A DNA stretch of 64,000 bases from contig OX485807.1 in the NCBI GenBank assembly GCA_950295325.1, positions 19,811,666 to 19,875,665 of the forward strand. The letters run 5' to 3'. Positions within the stretch are counted from its first letter, which is position 1, and every line of letters starts with the position of its first letter. The notes beneath the pieces were generated by a model that saw only the letters and a list, made by a program, of their open reading frames with translations, was not told the DNA's origin and searched no databases. Of this stretch, positions 33,412 to 46,700 are shown piece after piece. Source of the stretch: Polytrichum commune (lineage: Eukaryota; Streptophyta; Polytrichopsida; Polytrichales; Polytrichaceae). Both the position numbers and the translations under genes were made by a program.

Positions 33412-35668
33412 GTTCAATTCTAAACACACTGTAGAGAACCCCATGCAATCACTTATCATACATTTTCCAATTCCATCTAATGGCCAAGATTCTTTGTGGA
33501 GTTAGAAGTCCCCACAATAGGACCACTTGCCTTACATGCCTCCCTATACGTTGGGGCCCTTAGAAACACACAAAAAAACACAACACAAAATGCACCTAAG
33601 ATTAATTATGGATCTCAATCGGACGCCTTTCTTTGAGTTGTATGTGGTTAGGTGTATCTCCAACCATGGATACAAAAAAAACACGTCTTCAGAAGAAAGT
33701 AGACTACATGCTCAAAATATAAAATCACATCCAAGACGATATAGTCAACCTAATTGACAACGGGGGGAGGGGGGTACACTCTACACTCCGTATTATCACA
33801 CCCATGGCAACCAAAGTGCATGTGATATTATAGATTTTTTTAGTGTTAACATGGATGCGTCATATTATAGAATAAGTGTAGCATGTGACATTCTGGAATA
33901 ACACAAAGGAGATGTGAGGACAATTTGAATTCGTTCTCCCGTCACCTACGCTAGTGTGGTCCATCGCCTTCCCAGGCGATGTGATAGACGCATGCACCAA
34001 CATTCAACAAGTGGCATAAGAAGAAGAATAAGAATAAGACGGTGACACTCCACATGTTGAAACATGGCGCAATGTGAGGGTGTGGGTTGACTTCTTTAGT
34101 AATTTGCATTAATGACAAATTTCATGATATAAGAGGATAGAAATGTGACAAGGAGTGAGATTTGAACTACGAACATCCATTCCCTAAGGTTACAGGATAT
34201 TAGAGAGTGAGTGGCATTATCAAGGTTGATATTATGGAGTTTAGGGTGTAATAATAGTGAAATGTCCACAATAAGACTGCCTCGCAAGCATATTTACTTC
34301 GTTCAATCATTGTCTGATTTGCAGCACATAACAGAGCTTTCGTCAATATCATTTGCATGTTAGTAAGGAGAGCATGGTAACTACACTGTACAACGTCTGT
34401 ATTTTGCTTGACATGCATGTGACCCAGAATGCAAAAACTTGGGCAGCACATGCTATTAAGAGAGAATCTTGAGGATTGTTGCCACCAATGCACTGGTAAA
34501 GCATCACTTAGGTCTGCATGATATTTTTTGGTTGATTCAGCTTTAAATCATGGAGTTCATCAAATTCTGGTTACAAATGGAGGCTAGAGAAAGGAAGAAC
34601 TTGAGAAAACATACACTATAATGTACAGTGCACAAATTGTAAAAGATGGAAATAACGGACATTGAGATCTTAGATGCCATCAGCTAATTAGGATTTCTTT
34701 CACCCGAATTCAACACCAGAGGATTTTCATTTCCATCTTGGAATTATAATCAACAAGAACAAATCATCATATAGCTTATTTAGTGTGGCATTAAAATTGA
34801 TATGCCATGTTAATTAGAGTGGCCTCCATTACTTGTCCTGTAGCAGAAAGTTTCTCATGCCACTTGATCTTTCATGTAGGTTGAATAGTGTGGATCACAC
34901 TAAATCAGTTGTACTAACTTCTCAAGATAAGTAAGTCTAACTTCAATCCCTATCCTGCTCTGTTTGCAACCCTGTTGGTAGTTCATACTTGTGATACCTT
35001 CCTTGGTTGATCTAGATCCTAATGCCCTTGAAAACTACTACAGCATAATTTCTCAATGTCTATTTCGTTTAACCTGTCAATGCTGAAATGAGCAGGAAAT
35101 CAAAATCCAAAACTAAAACCAGTGCACTTTGGCAGAAATTCTGATGCAATTCTCACGGTAAAGCAATCCCTTTCAGGCAGGAGCTGAATGGTGCAAGAGA
35201 CTTGGGATCCAGCAAAGAATTCTATCAGTATACAAAGTCTGACAAATTTACATTGAAATGCTCTAATTATATCTTACAGTTCTGCTGAGAATAATTTTAA
35301 ACTACAATTGGTTTGCCAGCAGAATAGTATATCTTGGCAGGGGCAGCATAGTACAGGGTGAGGTCTTACTGGAAATATCAGAGACTCCACAGCCTAGACT
35401 GACTCTGAGCAAGTGGGTGCACAAAATGCAAGAGCCTCCTTCATCCCAGGATTTCCCTGCAGAGCCCACCTACTTGCACCTGTAAGGGCATTAAAATATG
35501 ACAGCTTCACAAGATTCTTTTTTGTTTGTTAAGAAAAGCCCTCTGACTAATCATTCACATGTTTCCAAATTTCAATGTTAGTGCCATTAAATTTATCCTT
35601 GTTTTTCTGGGATATACTCAAGAATTCCAATGGAAAAGAATAATAATGTACAGGTCACTTGAAAGACA
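33412..35668. other. 3' flank of the - strand gene, no other gene seen
   Basis: AT-rich sequence with A-family-like TTTAGTGTGG bits near 34780 and 34900. The part next to 35668 would hold the 3' UTR and poly(A) site of the gene that ends at 35669. Confidence 0.45.
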
Positions 35669-38600
35669 TTATACAATGTTGAGCATGGAGAGAAGCTTTT
35701 TCTTATGCTCTGCACGTTTCCAAATCTCACGTGTTCGTTTTCGCCTCCTGAATTTGGACCGCCGATTGAGCCATTTGGTATAACTTCGGCCTGTTTTACA
35801 GACAATGAAGTCCTTGAGATCATCAAAATTCTCCTTGCTAGATGTTTTCTCTAACAAAAGTACATCTGCAACATAAGGATTCCCTGTGGCATCATTTTTA
35901 TCAGGCTCTATGGAATCAACAATTGCCGGTTCAACAATTGGCCGTTGCCTACATTTGCGCACAGGACGCTTTTCCACTTTCTCCACCTCAGGTTCTGGTA
36001 AAACTCTGCAGACGGAGAACACAATATGACTCCTCATTATTATAGATCAAGGCCTTGAGGCTTCAGGAATTCCAAAAAAGACAAATCCATGGTTTTAAGG
36101 AGTAGACCTTGCAATACTTTCACAGAAGTGTTGCCTTATGCAAGTAGAACCCATCAAACATGAATTAACTATTCCTTGGTGTAGCCCCTCAAGTAGTAAC
36201 CTATGTGAAGGTACCACTATGTATTTGAGTTCAACCATCCTCCCTACCAAATCAATGATTAGCTTAATGAAATGGCCTTGTGTTAGGAGCTATAAATTTT
36301 GATTCCTAACTTTAGTTTAAGATGGCCTGATCAGCAACTGACAGCTTTCTTTAAGTTCGATGTAGAACAGGTCATGTAGAGGTTCATGGCGCTGCACTTT
36401 GTCAGCCCCTAAACTATTGCCTAAATTCCCAGACATGTCCCTTACACCGTGTCCTTACATGTACAAAATTTGGTTACCAAGTTGTTTCCCGGTGGTTATC
36501 TACCTTACAATTTCTAGATGACAATTGACCTCCAAGCTTCAAGAGCTGCTACCAGGCAATTACAATGCTCTTATAAAAACATTATTCCCCCTGGCAGGGT
36601 GGCTCAAGGCAGTCAAATCCCATTGCTTGTATGTGAAATTTAAGCTCAGACATGTTTAAATCATTTGCCTCATGACGCTGGACTGTCTACTGTGTATAAT
36701 GCATAAAATAATTCCACCAGCATAAGCCTCGTCACCATGTGCAAGTACTCTATCTTCCAACTATGAGACACATACTGTCATAGTCTGATACCAAATGCTT
36801 TGAGCATACTTCTTACAAAAAGTTACATTAAAAAAAGTAGAAACTGACCTCATTGGAGAAGGACCACTTGGCTTGACTGGAGTGCGATATTTCATCAGCT
36901 TCTGCAGAATGAATGATGTGGAAGGCCGCAGCTGCTGTCCTCCTAGGTGCCCTTTCATGGAGTATGCTTGGTTCTCTGGAGGTGTTTTCGCATCTGCTGG
37001 CTCCTGCTCCTCTTCGCATGAACATGACTGCTGTACTTCTTCTACCTGCCCTATCACTGAGCATATTTTCTCCTCTGGAAGTGTTGTAGCAACTGCTGGA
37101 CTTTGCTCCTCTTCACATGGATGGTCTTTGAGGTCAACCACTTTCTCCGTCACACTTCAGAGTAATCAGTTTGAAAGAAAATATCAGCTACCCATAGAGA
37201 ATGAATATGGCAACCTTTATACACATCTGCACGGCCTTAGCAGCTTTTAAAAGCAAACAGAAGTATTTTGTTTACCCTTAAACTATCTTCAACATATACC
37301 AAGTAACGATTTAACTAGTATTTGATGAAAAATGTCAAGAGCTAAATGGGCACACCTGTCAATTAGATTTACTTCATTTTGCAGAATTTCTGTTTGTTTC
37401 CTCATTATTCGTCTCCCATTTGGAGGAATAATTTCTCGCCAAGTGCTTGTGGACAGCACATTGTCCATAAACTCACAAAAGTCATTCAAGAAGTAGTTTA
37501 TCTGCAAGATAATGGAGACAGCAGTTCCTCCCAAAATCTGCAACATCCAGTACACTTGCACCATCATCCACTACGCAAAGCCTCAGCAATAACCCAACAC
37601 TTGATGCAGACTAAATCACAATTGCATTGACAGCCCTGCCGCTGAAGGATTATGACGCTCTGCCAGGCTGCAGCCTTCTAAAGATCGAGAAGACCTCAAT
37701 TTGTGCAGGTTTTAAGTTTCTGTGACCCAGATCCTGTATATCATCAGAAGAAACTAATATAGGGATGGACCTGATCCATCCAAAGATAATTTAAAGAGGT
37801 TCAAATCTATGTTAACCAGCAGACTGGATACCAAGCTGCATTCCAAAGCAATCCTATGAAATTGATGATGAACCCCAGTCCACTTATTCTGCAAACAGGA
37901 AGTCCAGGTTACCTCCAGTAGATCTGGTTCCTCTAAGAACCCTTGCAGTAAGCCAACAACCTCCCTTGCATATGAACCAGGTGGTGACCTCCAGTGAACT
38001 CTCTCATGCCTGGATGTGTCCACATTCGACCACTCATTCTCTATAATCTCACTATCAATCACATGAGGTGATGGTGATGGTGATGTTCTTCTACGCCAAG
38101 TTTCCTCCATAAGCAAAGCAATAGATAGGGACTCCAATAATTCTAAGTACTCTTGCAACCGACTGTCAGTGATGGTGTTTTCCGCTTCATAGTATAACAT
38201 ATCTGTAAAGAAAACAAGAATGCATCCCACACTCTCTGAAGCTGTGATTTCTCTTGTGGAAGGCAGACATTCATGAAAGGCACCAATAAGTCCAAATAAA
38301 ATGTTGTCAAGGTCTTCTTGAGTAATGTCACTTGTAGGGCAATCTCGTGATTCCTGCCTCAACATTTGGGCTTTTTCAGTGACAAAATCCAATGAAGAGT
38401 GCATCAAACGAAGTACATCAGCAACCAAACTTGAGCGATCTTCTTCCCAGATGCATCCACTGCAAAGCTCTCTTCCACAGATATGATTTCCAGATACTCG
38501 TTCGATGTTGCCATTTGGATACCCAGATTTACACAAGTGATGGGTTGCATGTCCAGCTTCATGACCAGGAATATGACCATGTGCATTCCAACAAGTCTGG

Positions 38601-41027
38601 TCTATGGACTCTTCGAGCCCTTTCCGCAATGTAGCATCATTCAGCATTGATTCCAAAGCAGCCTCACACTTTTGGCTCATCAAGTTCCGGGAGTTCACAT
38701 AGTTCCAAAGACATGACCTCAATAAAGAACTTGATAGAATATTACCAGATTGTTGAACTCCTTCCTCAATTTTCCCAAAGTTTGCAAGGTGAGGTGCAGA
38801 TGCAAATATCATATACAAACTAACTGCTCTCTCAAGAATCGAAGAAACAAGACACAATTGAACTTGCCAACTAAGAGGATCCAACCCCATATTCTTATCA
38901 CTCAATCCTCCTGGCAGATTTTTGTAGCACCCTGAATATGTAAACCGCGAGAACCACTTCTTGGGTTGATCTGTACTGATCCTTGAGGTGAAGACTTTGG
39001 AGATAATCATATGCTCTTCCAAGGATTGACAGACCATATTAGTAACATGTGAGAGAAGATATCGAGGCATTTTATTGGTGATTGCCCTGTCAAGCAACGA
39101 AACTGCGGATTGTAGGCTGAGTTCTGAGGTGGCCACTCCTTGTCCGTGAGGCTGGGTAGGCAAATGTACAGAAATCATCACATGCGCCAGTATGGCCTCC
39201 AGTGTAATTCTCAAGGTGCTTCGTGTTTCCTTCTCCAAACAATTATCCTGTAAAAGAAGAAATTGTGTCTTCGGCCCGGACAGGAGCTCATCTAAATACA
39301 CCTGCAGAGGCACAAATCAACTTGACATTCAACAGCACATACATGTGGGTGTTGATGCTTCCTGTAATTGTAAACAAAACCCTATGAACTAAAAGAAATG
39401 CATACCAAGAGACTGCCTCATGTATCACTTGAACAACCTGCCCAGAAACAACACCCTAAAATCTTGCACAATTTGTACATAATGATTCTGAGAATATCCA
39501 CCACCTTGGCATCAGGCTCCAGTCTTGGTTTTGGGTCATCTACCAATAAAAATTCAAACCCTCATAATTTTCACATTAAAAATTCAAATAAGACATACTT
39601 TGGTGCTTTGGAATTCCCTGTCAATTGCTAACAAAATCATTTTTAAACATTTTCAAATATAACATTAGTATCTATGCTCAGCGCTTAAAGTGACAGCTTT
39701 AGCACCATCTACCTTACCAAAGCTCACCCACTCAGGAACAAAGGCTTGCGAATACATATCAAAAGACATGTCATACAAGATTTAGTTGTCTTTCAAGAAT
39801 ACCTCGAGCAAGACACAGAGAATGGGACCTCGATTTGCTCCAACTTTCAGGCAATCCAGGTTTTGCAGGAGGCATGGCTCTGTTGGTGAACAAAGTTTTT
39901 GCAGCAACCTATCCAAGGCTACCCCTGCTGCATTTCGTAGACCAGTGTCAAAGAGCTCAATCAGAGGCAGTAACCGGATGCAACACCGGAGAGTGAGAGC
40001 TGTCACTTTGAGCTCCAATTTAGTTGAAGGAAATACAATGCACCTCCCTTCTCCTGCCATGTCGCCTTCCACAACCAAAGATGGAACATAATGGGATAGA
40101 TCCTGGAACAGCAAGGTTTGCATGTCCAACACATCATCATATTTTATACAAACTCGTCTGCTATCCACAACAGCTGAGACTGCAATGTCATCCCCAGCAG
40201 CTGGTGATGATGGACAGCTAAAAGTTGCAGCTGAGGATGACAAAAAACAGCATAGATGCTTCAGAATGCGCCCCTTAGTTTCCTGCATTTTAAAAACCAA
40301 TAAGGGATAAGTCACATCTCATAGCATTCTTAAGTGGTGTAGTGAGTGTACACCCTAGATAAGCGTCTTAGAGAGTGCACACTCGGTGAGATTCTATTTG
40401 GCAAACGAGAGAAGGCTTTGTCCGAGGATGGGTATCAATAAGATGTCGACTAATGAAAGGTTCATGACACGACAATGCTTGGCATTCATGTATGTAATCA
40501 AAGACATCGATTCTTGGAATTTTTCTTGAAGCTAGAATAGAAAAGAGAACGTCCTACAAATGCTTAACCCCTAAAGGAGTTTGAAGCCTGATTTGGGCCT
40601 CTCATACATACAGCATTCTAAATTGTACAACGTGATTTTTTGGTAGATTGGGATAGCTTTTTGTCTAGCCAAATTATGCTTCTTGACAATCATACGAAGT
40701 AACTTGAAAAGAGATTGAAGATTTCATCATCCAGTATAAAGTGAGAAAAACAATTAGTATGAACATGCTAAAAGCATTTACGGGTTAAGATTGCTATGCT
40801 TCATGCAATGCAACAAAAGCACGAAAATGCAATGCGACCCCAATGTTCCATACCAAATCTGCAATTGTGAGAACATTGACAAATCTGCCCAGCGTGCTCC
40901 ATCGCTCCAAGTCATCATCATTGGAGCCTTCATGTTCCTTCTCATCCAAGCACTTCGATGCTGGCTCTGTCTCCGGTTGCAACATGTGGAAAATCCTGTT
41001 CTTGGAATTTCCTTTCATTGCTGCCAT
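35669..41027 (-). CDS. Unnamed large nuclear-type protein, six exons, about 970 residues
   Basis: Predicted coding exons on the - strand: 41027-40854, 40282-39803, 39301-37832, 37501-37356, 37154-36849 and 36005-35669. All junctions are GT-AG (the first and third donors, GTATGG and GTATCC, are weaker) and keep one frame to the TAA. Exon 3 alone codes 490 residues without a stop. The helical, leucine-rich middle has no motif I can name; it includes HGHIPGHEAGHATHHLC and CGRELCSGC. Exon 5 has two copies of CEEEQxPAxAxTxPE and then TPVK (848-851) and SPMR (856-859), both full CDK-type sites. The C-terminus is strongly basic (KWLNRRSKFRRRKRTREIW). This layout recalls replication regulators of the Sld3/Treslin kind, but I see no decisive domain, so the function is open. 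The first ATG used is a guess: the frame is open further upstream to about 41145. Intron 2 carries a dispersed repeat copy. Confidence 0.7.
39470..39640. repeat. Dispersed repeat copy in an intron
   Basis: AATGATTCTGAGAATATCCA, AATTCAAATAAGACATACTT and TTTGGTGCTTTGGAATTC match 32430-32560 in order. It lies in the intron between coding exons 2 and 3 of the - strand gene. No termini were found. Confidence 0.5.
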
Positions 41028-41093
41028 CCTCTGGCATTCTGTCAACACAAGTTCACCGATGCCATAATTAATGCGATTTGCAATTGCTTCCGA

Positions 41094-41298
41094 ATTCCTG
41101 TGCCTTGCAATTGCAAAGACGATTGAGGAGCCCCTAAACCCTTACTGAGTTGATTGAGGAGCTCCGAACCCTAAAACAGGGGAGGCAGACTTCCTTTATT
41201 CCTGTGCCCTGCAATTGCAAAGGCGAGTGAGGAGGTCCTAAACCCTTACTGAGTTGATTGAGAAGCTCCAAACCCTAAAACAGGGGAGGCAGACTTCA
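41094..41298 (-). repeat. Two tandem 104-bp units at the 5' end of the - strand gene
   Basis: Unit 41094-41197 and unit 41198-41298 share ATTCCTGTGCC-TGCAATTG, CTAAACCCTTACTGAGTTGA and CCTAAAACAGGGGAGGCAGA with a few differences. The region is just upstream of the likely start codon, so it duplicates leader or core promoter sequence, including the telobox-like motif. Confidence 0.8.
41166..41278. promoter_or_regulatory. Telobox-like motifs in the duplicated leader
   Basis: AAACCCTAA at 41270-41278 and the one-off GAACCCTAA at 41166-41174, one per 104-bp unit, about 140-250 bp upstream of the assumed ATG. Teloboxes are common in plant promoters of genes active in dividing cells. Position and orientation fit, but function is inferred. 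Confidence 0.4.
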
Positions 41299-42299
41299 TA
41301 ATAAAGGTGGGTTTTCCACTAGGGTCCAAAACCAATGAAACTCCAAAATCAAGCGAAGAAACCAACAAATCAAAAAAATAAATAAAAAATAAAAAATCAT
41401 GGTTTTTTAACCTTCACCACCTTGCTCTCATGTCCTCTTGAGCCTGAGAGTTGGGGCACCGTGTGGTGAGTGTTAGGGCTATGTGTTATGTTAGTTTTGG
41501 GTTTTAGTGTTAGTAAGTGCATTTATTCAAGTGAAGCCGGGGCTTGTTTCCTTTCTAGTTTCCTTTGGTTTAGGATTATGTGTGTTAGGTATCTTATAGC
41601 GATTTGGGAGAAGGATTGCATTAGCTTATGGATTTTGGAGTTGGGGATTTGTAGGTCTTGGAGAGTTTAACAGTTGTTGTATGTATAGTGCCCCTTATTC
41701 ATGCAGTGATTATAATGGATGATAGTACTATCCACCCTAGTTGGGATAAGAGTGGGTGGAGAATGGCGTATTTATCAGGTTTTTGGTTGGTGGCTTCTAC
41801 TCAGAATCTATCGTTGCGGTAAGTGAATTCAAATATTTGTACTTTGAGGTTTGGGCCGGGTGTAAAGGGTGGTTTATTTGTAGGTGGGGCTCCTAGGATG
41901 CATAATATATCAGGTCTAAGTCAAGCTGGACATTTACATCTTGGTAGATAGCATGTGCATGGGAGTAGCCATAACCGTATGGTGTTTTCAGGTGGGTGGT
42001 CTTTTATGTTACCGGCGTTGTTAAGGGGTAAAGCAATAGGTTGTGGGGTGGACTCATGTTGTGTTCGCTAGTGCGTGAACTGCTTTGTTGTGTCGTTTTG
42101 TCCTTAGATTGTTTATGTGTTTATTAATGCAACATGATAGTAGGTGGAGGCATGTGTCATTTTGGTGGGATGTACATAGGTTTACACTTTGGGTATACAT
42201 CTTGTTTGAGATTTTATTTATTTATTCATTTATTTTTCTAGTAGTTCCCTAAGGGAGATGAGTGCGCTTAATTTGAGGATTTCTTATGTGGTTGAGGAG

Positions 42300-45200
42300 A
42301 AAATCTATATTGTTAACGCTTTATGTGGATATGAATGTCTCCGTTGGGACCATTTTGGTGTGTTCCATGGCAATTCGGAGTGCGTATAATTTTGCTCTGA
42401 GAATATTGGGGCATTCGTGTAGGCAAGCAATGATATTAACTTGCAATGGTCCATTGAAAACTCCAGCTCTTGCAATATTGCATTTTCCTTCTTCATCCAG
42501 TGGTGTGAATGAGCCATTTGTAAGATTGGGCGGGTGGGAAGCGTAGGGGGAGGATTGGAGGGAGGGGTAGGGGTATTGGCAGGTTAGGTTGGTGGTGAGG
42601 GGGGGGGGTTGGGCTATGTGCCATGCTTTAGGGATTTTGATCTATGCTCTATTTGTATGGGGGTGGGTGTGATGGGGTAGGTACCCGGGTAGGGCACTTG
42701 CGAAAATTTATTAAACCATGTGAGAAAGAATGTAGGGTATTTTTTATTCATTTGTGAGAAAATTTATACAATTATTCGATATAATGAAGCACCTCTTCAA
42801 TTACAAAGTTGTGTGTATAAAAAAATAAGGGTACCATATAATGCATCAATTTATCTAATTCTTTCAATCTAAAATAGGGTTGGGAATAGTAGGTGGAGAA
42901 AAAAATATTGAGGCAGAGGTATACAATGCATTTTATGGTGGCCAATGGATGAAAAACTATCCATTTTCAATCCAAATTCCCGAACGAAAAATTTGGATGA
43001 TGAGGGTTTTGGTGTTCTTTGCTTTGTGCGTTGTATCTTTGATTTTTGCCTAGGGTTGCTTGCTTCAAGTTTGTTTGATTTGAACATTGTTTGACGTATG
43101 TTTTGGAACAATAGGAGGTCCTATTAATGCTTCAAGTTTTTATGTTTTGGTACATTGTTTGATGTCTTTAGTCTAGACATGGTTTATTGAATTTTCACTA
43201 CAAACTTTCAAGAGTCCTATGATTCGTCATTCATGGGGTCAAATATAAAAATTATAAGGAACATAGGGTACTAGAAACTAGTTCACTTGCGACTTTATAA
43301 ATACAAATAAGGTCATCTAAAATGACAAAATTTAGATTTATCTGTACTGATAGGGTGTAAAGAATTCCAATTTCTTAGATAAATAGCCCCATGATAAATA
43401 CCCTTCCGTCGCAGATGGGTTATTAAATACATGTATGAGTGCCCTACCCGGGGGTAGGTAGTGCAAGTGGGGAGGAGTGTTGTAAGGAGTTGCTCGAGGA
43501 ATGTGGGTATTTGCGGTGTGGTGGGTGTATGGGAGAGTATTAGAATAGAGGTGAGTAGGGGTTCTTTGTTGTTGTAGTATGCAAGGAAGGGTAATGGTCT
43601 AGTATATTGTAAAGTGAGGGGCGTGATGGTAAGCATAGCAGTTACATGAGGTCATTGAAGTGGGTTGGTTGAATTGTTTGTCCAATCATTGTGTGTGATG
43701 CTAATAATTGTAATGGAGTTGTGGTTGGTGTGTGCCACTAGTCTTGTCCATTTGATAATTTTTGAGAATAGGTCTAGGGTTGTTATATGGGCGTATTCAC
43801 ATCCTTTTCATTGAGTGGAGAAGTTTGGGCCTAGGGAGCTGAAGATTACATCTCTTTCATATTGGGAGTGGTAATGTGATAATTGCATGAGACATGTGAG
43901 TGGACTAGAGAAATATGAGTGTGTGATTTGGAAGGCTTGTATGAGATTGTCTAGAATTGATGATGGAAGTGTGCGGTGGTTATGGGTGAGGGGGGTGGTA
44001 GACGGTTCGCGTCTTGAAAGTGGTTTGATGTATCAATTAATGGAGAGGAAAATTTCCGTGGCAAAGTCTTATATAGGTGGGGAGAGGGTGTGGTTCTTGA
44101 TGTGTTAATAGATTGAGTATTGTTCCCATAGCCATGTTAATCTTTCAAGTTGTATAGTGGTTTGGTAGCTTCCCATGTTGTCATGAATTTGGGCCAGAAG
44201 GGGGTGTATTGTATTGTGGGTGATGTAGTGATGATAACCTTGTCTAGCTTACATTCTTGAGTATGGAGGGTAAGGTGTGGGTGCACGGTAGAGTTTGGGG
44301 TGGTGGGGGAGTGGTGGGGGTGCAAGTGGGAGTGGTAATGTGTGTTGTGCGTGTGTGTGTGTGGGGGGGGGGGGGGGTGTAGTATGTATTTGGTGAGAAG
44401 ACAAGTGCCTTGTAAAAGTGCACTTTTCAATATTCTAGATGTGTTATGGTATTTAACCTACAATTCTTTGATAATGAGTAGGCGTGTCTTGGTGCTATCT
44501 TGGATTCGGGGTACGGCGGTAATGTTGAAGGAGGAGAGTTTTAAAGGAATTTCTCTATATTGGATCTTTGTTGTGGGGTGAAAGCGGGGTAAAATGGACT
44601 TTTGTACCAGTCTTTTGATAGCAGAAAGTTGTTGAGAGGAAAGGTGTTGTCTATGCAATCTATATGGATGTTGATGTGTTTTTTTAGTATGTATAGGGAT
44701 CTAATGGTCGGTGATTTGGAGCACACTTGGTTTTTTAATTGTGGGAGGTGTTCAACCCCACCATATTTGTTGGCTATAAATTTCACTATTCATTGGCATA
44801 TCTGGCCTAAAGGGTTTGGGTCATTGAGTGTTTGTGTGAATTGTTCACCAAGTGTAGTGGCATATCTTGGGAGTACGGAGAATGCTTCAATGCCGAACAT
44901 TTCACGGGATAGCCAGGCAAGGATGTTAAGGGAGTCTTTGGGAATGTTACATATGGATTTTATGAAATTGATGAGGATTTTATCCATTTTCTTGATGTCT
45001 GGAACAAAAAAAAGGCGGAATAAAATATATCCGATGCCCATGCGTATGATTGTATTAAGGATTTTTATCTTTTGTTGTAGTGATGGGGGTGATAGTAGTA
45101 AGGCCGTGCCTTGTGTTTTTATTTTTATTTTTATTTTATTTTTTGCTATAAGGATTTCTTCCTATATGGCCAATTTTAGGGATGGGACTAGTCATATTCC

Positions 45201-46384
45201 TAGGTATGTGTATGGTTCGTTTTTGTGAGAGGATGGGGAGTTGTTGTTGTTTGTAATTTGTTTTTGGGCTTTTAGGTATGTGGTAAATGCAAGGGGTTGT
45301 TGTTTTGATTTGGTGGGATATCATGTGACTACGTGAGTTGCTTATGCCTAGTTCCATGTTTTTCCAATTGGAGTATTGTCTTAGTTTGTTGGGTTGGGGT
45401 TGTATGCGTTTTATGTTGTCGGTGAGGATGGCTAGGTCATCATCTTAGGCTATGGTTATGATACTATTTGGTGAGGTGTTAAAGTGATATCCTAGTTGGT
45501 CATTCTCTAGCCATCTAAGTATGGATTCTAAAAAGATGATAAATAAGTATGGGCTCTCTTTGGATGGTTTCACGTCTTATTTGAATGGGTGTTGTTGCTA
45601 TAAAGTGTGCACATCGGAAGGAGGTGTTTAATTTTGCATAGATTTTGCCAACTAGTTTGATGGTGTTTGGTGGGTATCCAAGGTCTTCCATTATGGCCAG
45701 TAATCTAGGGTGGTCCATGAAGCTAAATGCGTTTTTAGGGTCTATATAAGTTATGTAGATATCTTTGTTTGTGAATTTGACATCTTCTAAGGCGTCGATG
45801 ATTGCTTGAATTTGTCTAGTTGTATTTCTCATGGGTCTAAAACATTCTTCTTGGTTGTGGTGAAGGATTTTATGTTGTTCACCAAATGTGGTGAGGATGG
45901 AGGTGAGTGTGCTTGTAAAGAGTTTGTAGATGGTGCATGCAAGGACTATGGGTATGTAGTTTGTGACAGTTATGGGGTTGTCTTTTTTATAGAGGAGTAT
46001 GGTGATGCTATGTTTTCATTTACTAGATTTTTCTTTTTTATGGTAACATTGTGGGAAGAATAGATATATAATGTCATGAAAGTTGCCTAGAAGGGCTTTT
46101 AGGATATCATTAGGGATACTATCTAGTCCATGGGATTTGCCTCTGGATAGATTTTGGAGGCATCTGTCATATACAATTCTAGTCAATGATGCAGCTAGTG
46201 GAGGGAGTGAGGAGGAGGTTTTTTTTTCTAGTATGAAATAGTCTTTCGTTTGCCATGGATATTGGCGGATCCAAAATCGAGCGATCTTATCGGTCGAGAG
46301 CAAGATTTTGGACCTTAGGAGTTTATAGGAGATCCCAATTACAAAGTATGAAAGAAAAATGAAGCGATGCTTATGTGGCACCAT
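42300..46384 (-). pseudogene. Decayed LINE-like retroelement (reverse transcriptase)
   Basis: On the - strand, broken frames give in order: KSHGLDSIPNDILKALLGNF (about 46130-46071), VTNYIPIVLACTIYKLFTST (about 45970-45911), RNTTRQIQAIIDALEDVKFT and YITYIDPKNAFSFMDHPRLL (45830-45690, the fingers and palm part), TPIQIRRETIQ, then DDDLAILT (about 45447), and C-terminal fragments such as LRRKGIYHGAIYLRNWNSLH (about 43430-43370) and a last piece at 42517-42305. This is the order of a non-LTR reverse transcriptase. Several frameshifts and stops are present, including a stop in place of the aromatic residue of the catalytic motif, so it is dead. Ends and target duplication are not clear. Confidence 0.7.
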
Positions 46385-46599
46385 CTTTCTTCCAAATAAT
46401 TATGACTCATGAATATATTTTTCTTGAGAAACTATTCTACAGGTTTGGGTCCAATTTTGAGTGCGAAAGAAAGGTCCATGAAGGGGTGTTTTGGACCCCA
46501 AGTTTCTTGAACCTAGACTCTAATGGAAATCCACCCAATTTGAGTTACATATTTCCTATCACTTAGTTCATCACATACATTTTTTATGGTATCTAGTAA

Positions 46600-46700
46600 G
46601 TTATAAGTTTATACTAGGGTCCAAAACCAAAGAAACTTCAAAATCCAACAATCGTATTGGTCGAGTGCAAAATCTTGGACCAAGTGACTCTACACTTACT
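46600..46700 (+). repeat. Dispersed motif copy (CTAGGGTCCAAAACCAAAG)
   Basis: ACTAGGGTCCAAAACCAAAG then GAAACTTCAAAATCCAA and GAGTGCAAAATCTTGGACC recurs near 41314-41360 and 63850-63920, with a tail piece at 46263-46330. The copies at 41314 and 46612 are in the same orientation and flank the LINE remnant. Confidence 0.5.

Noticed and set aside
44602-45228. 208-codon + strand ORF
   Set aside because: It is the antisense of the LINE remnant and has no family features of its own.
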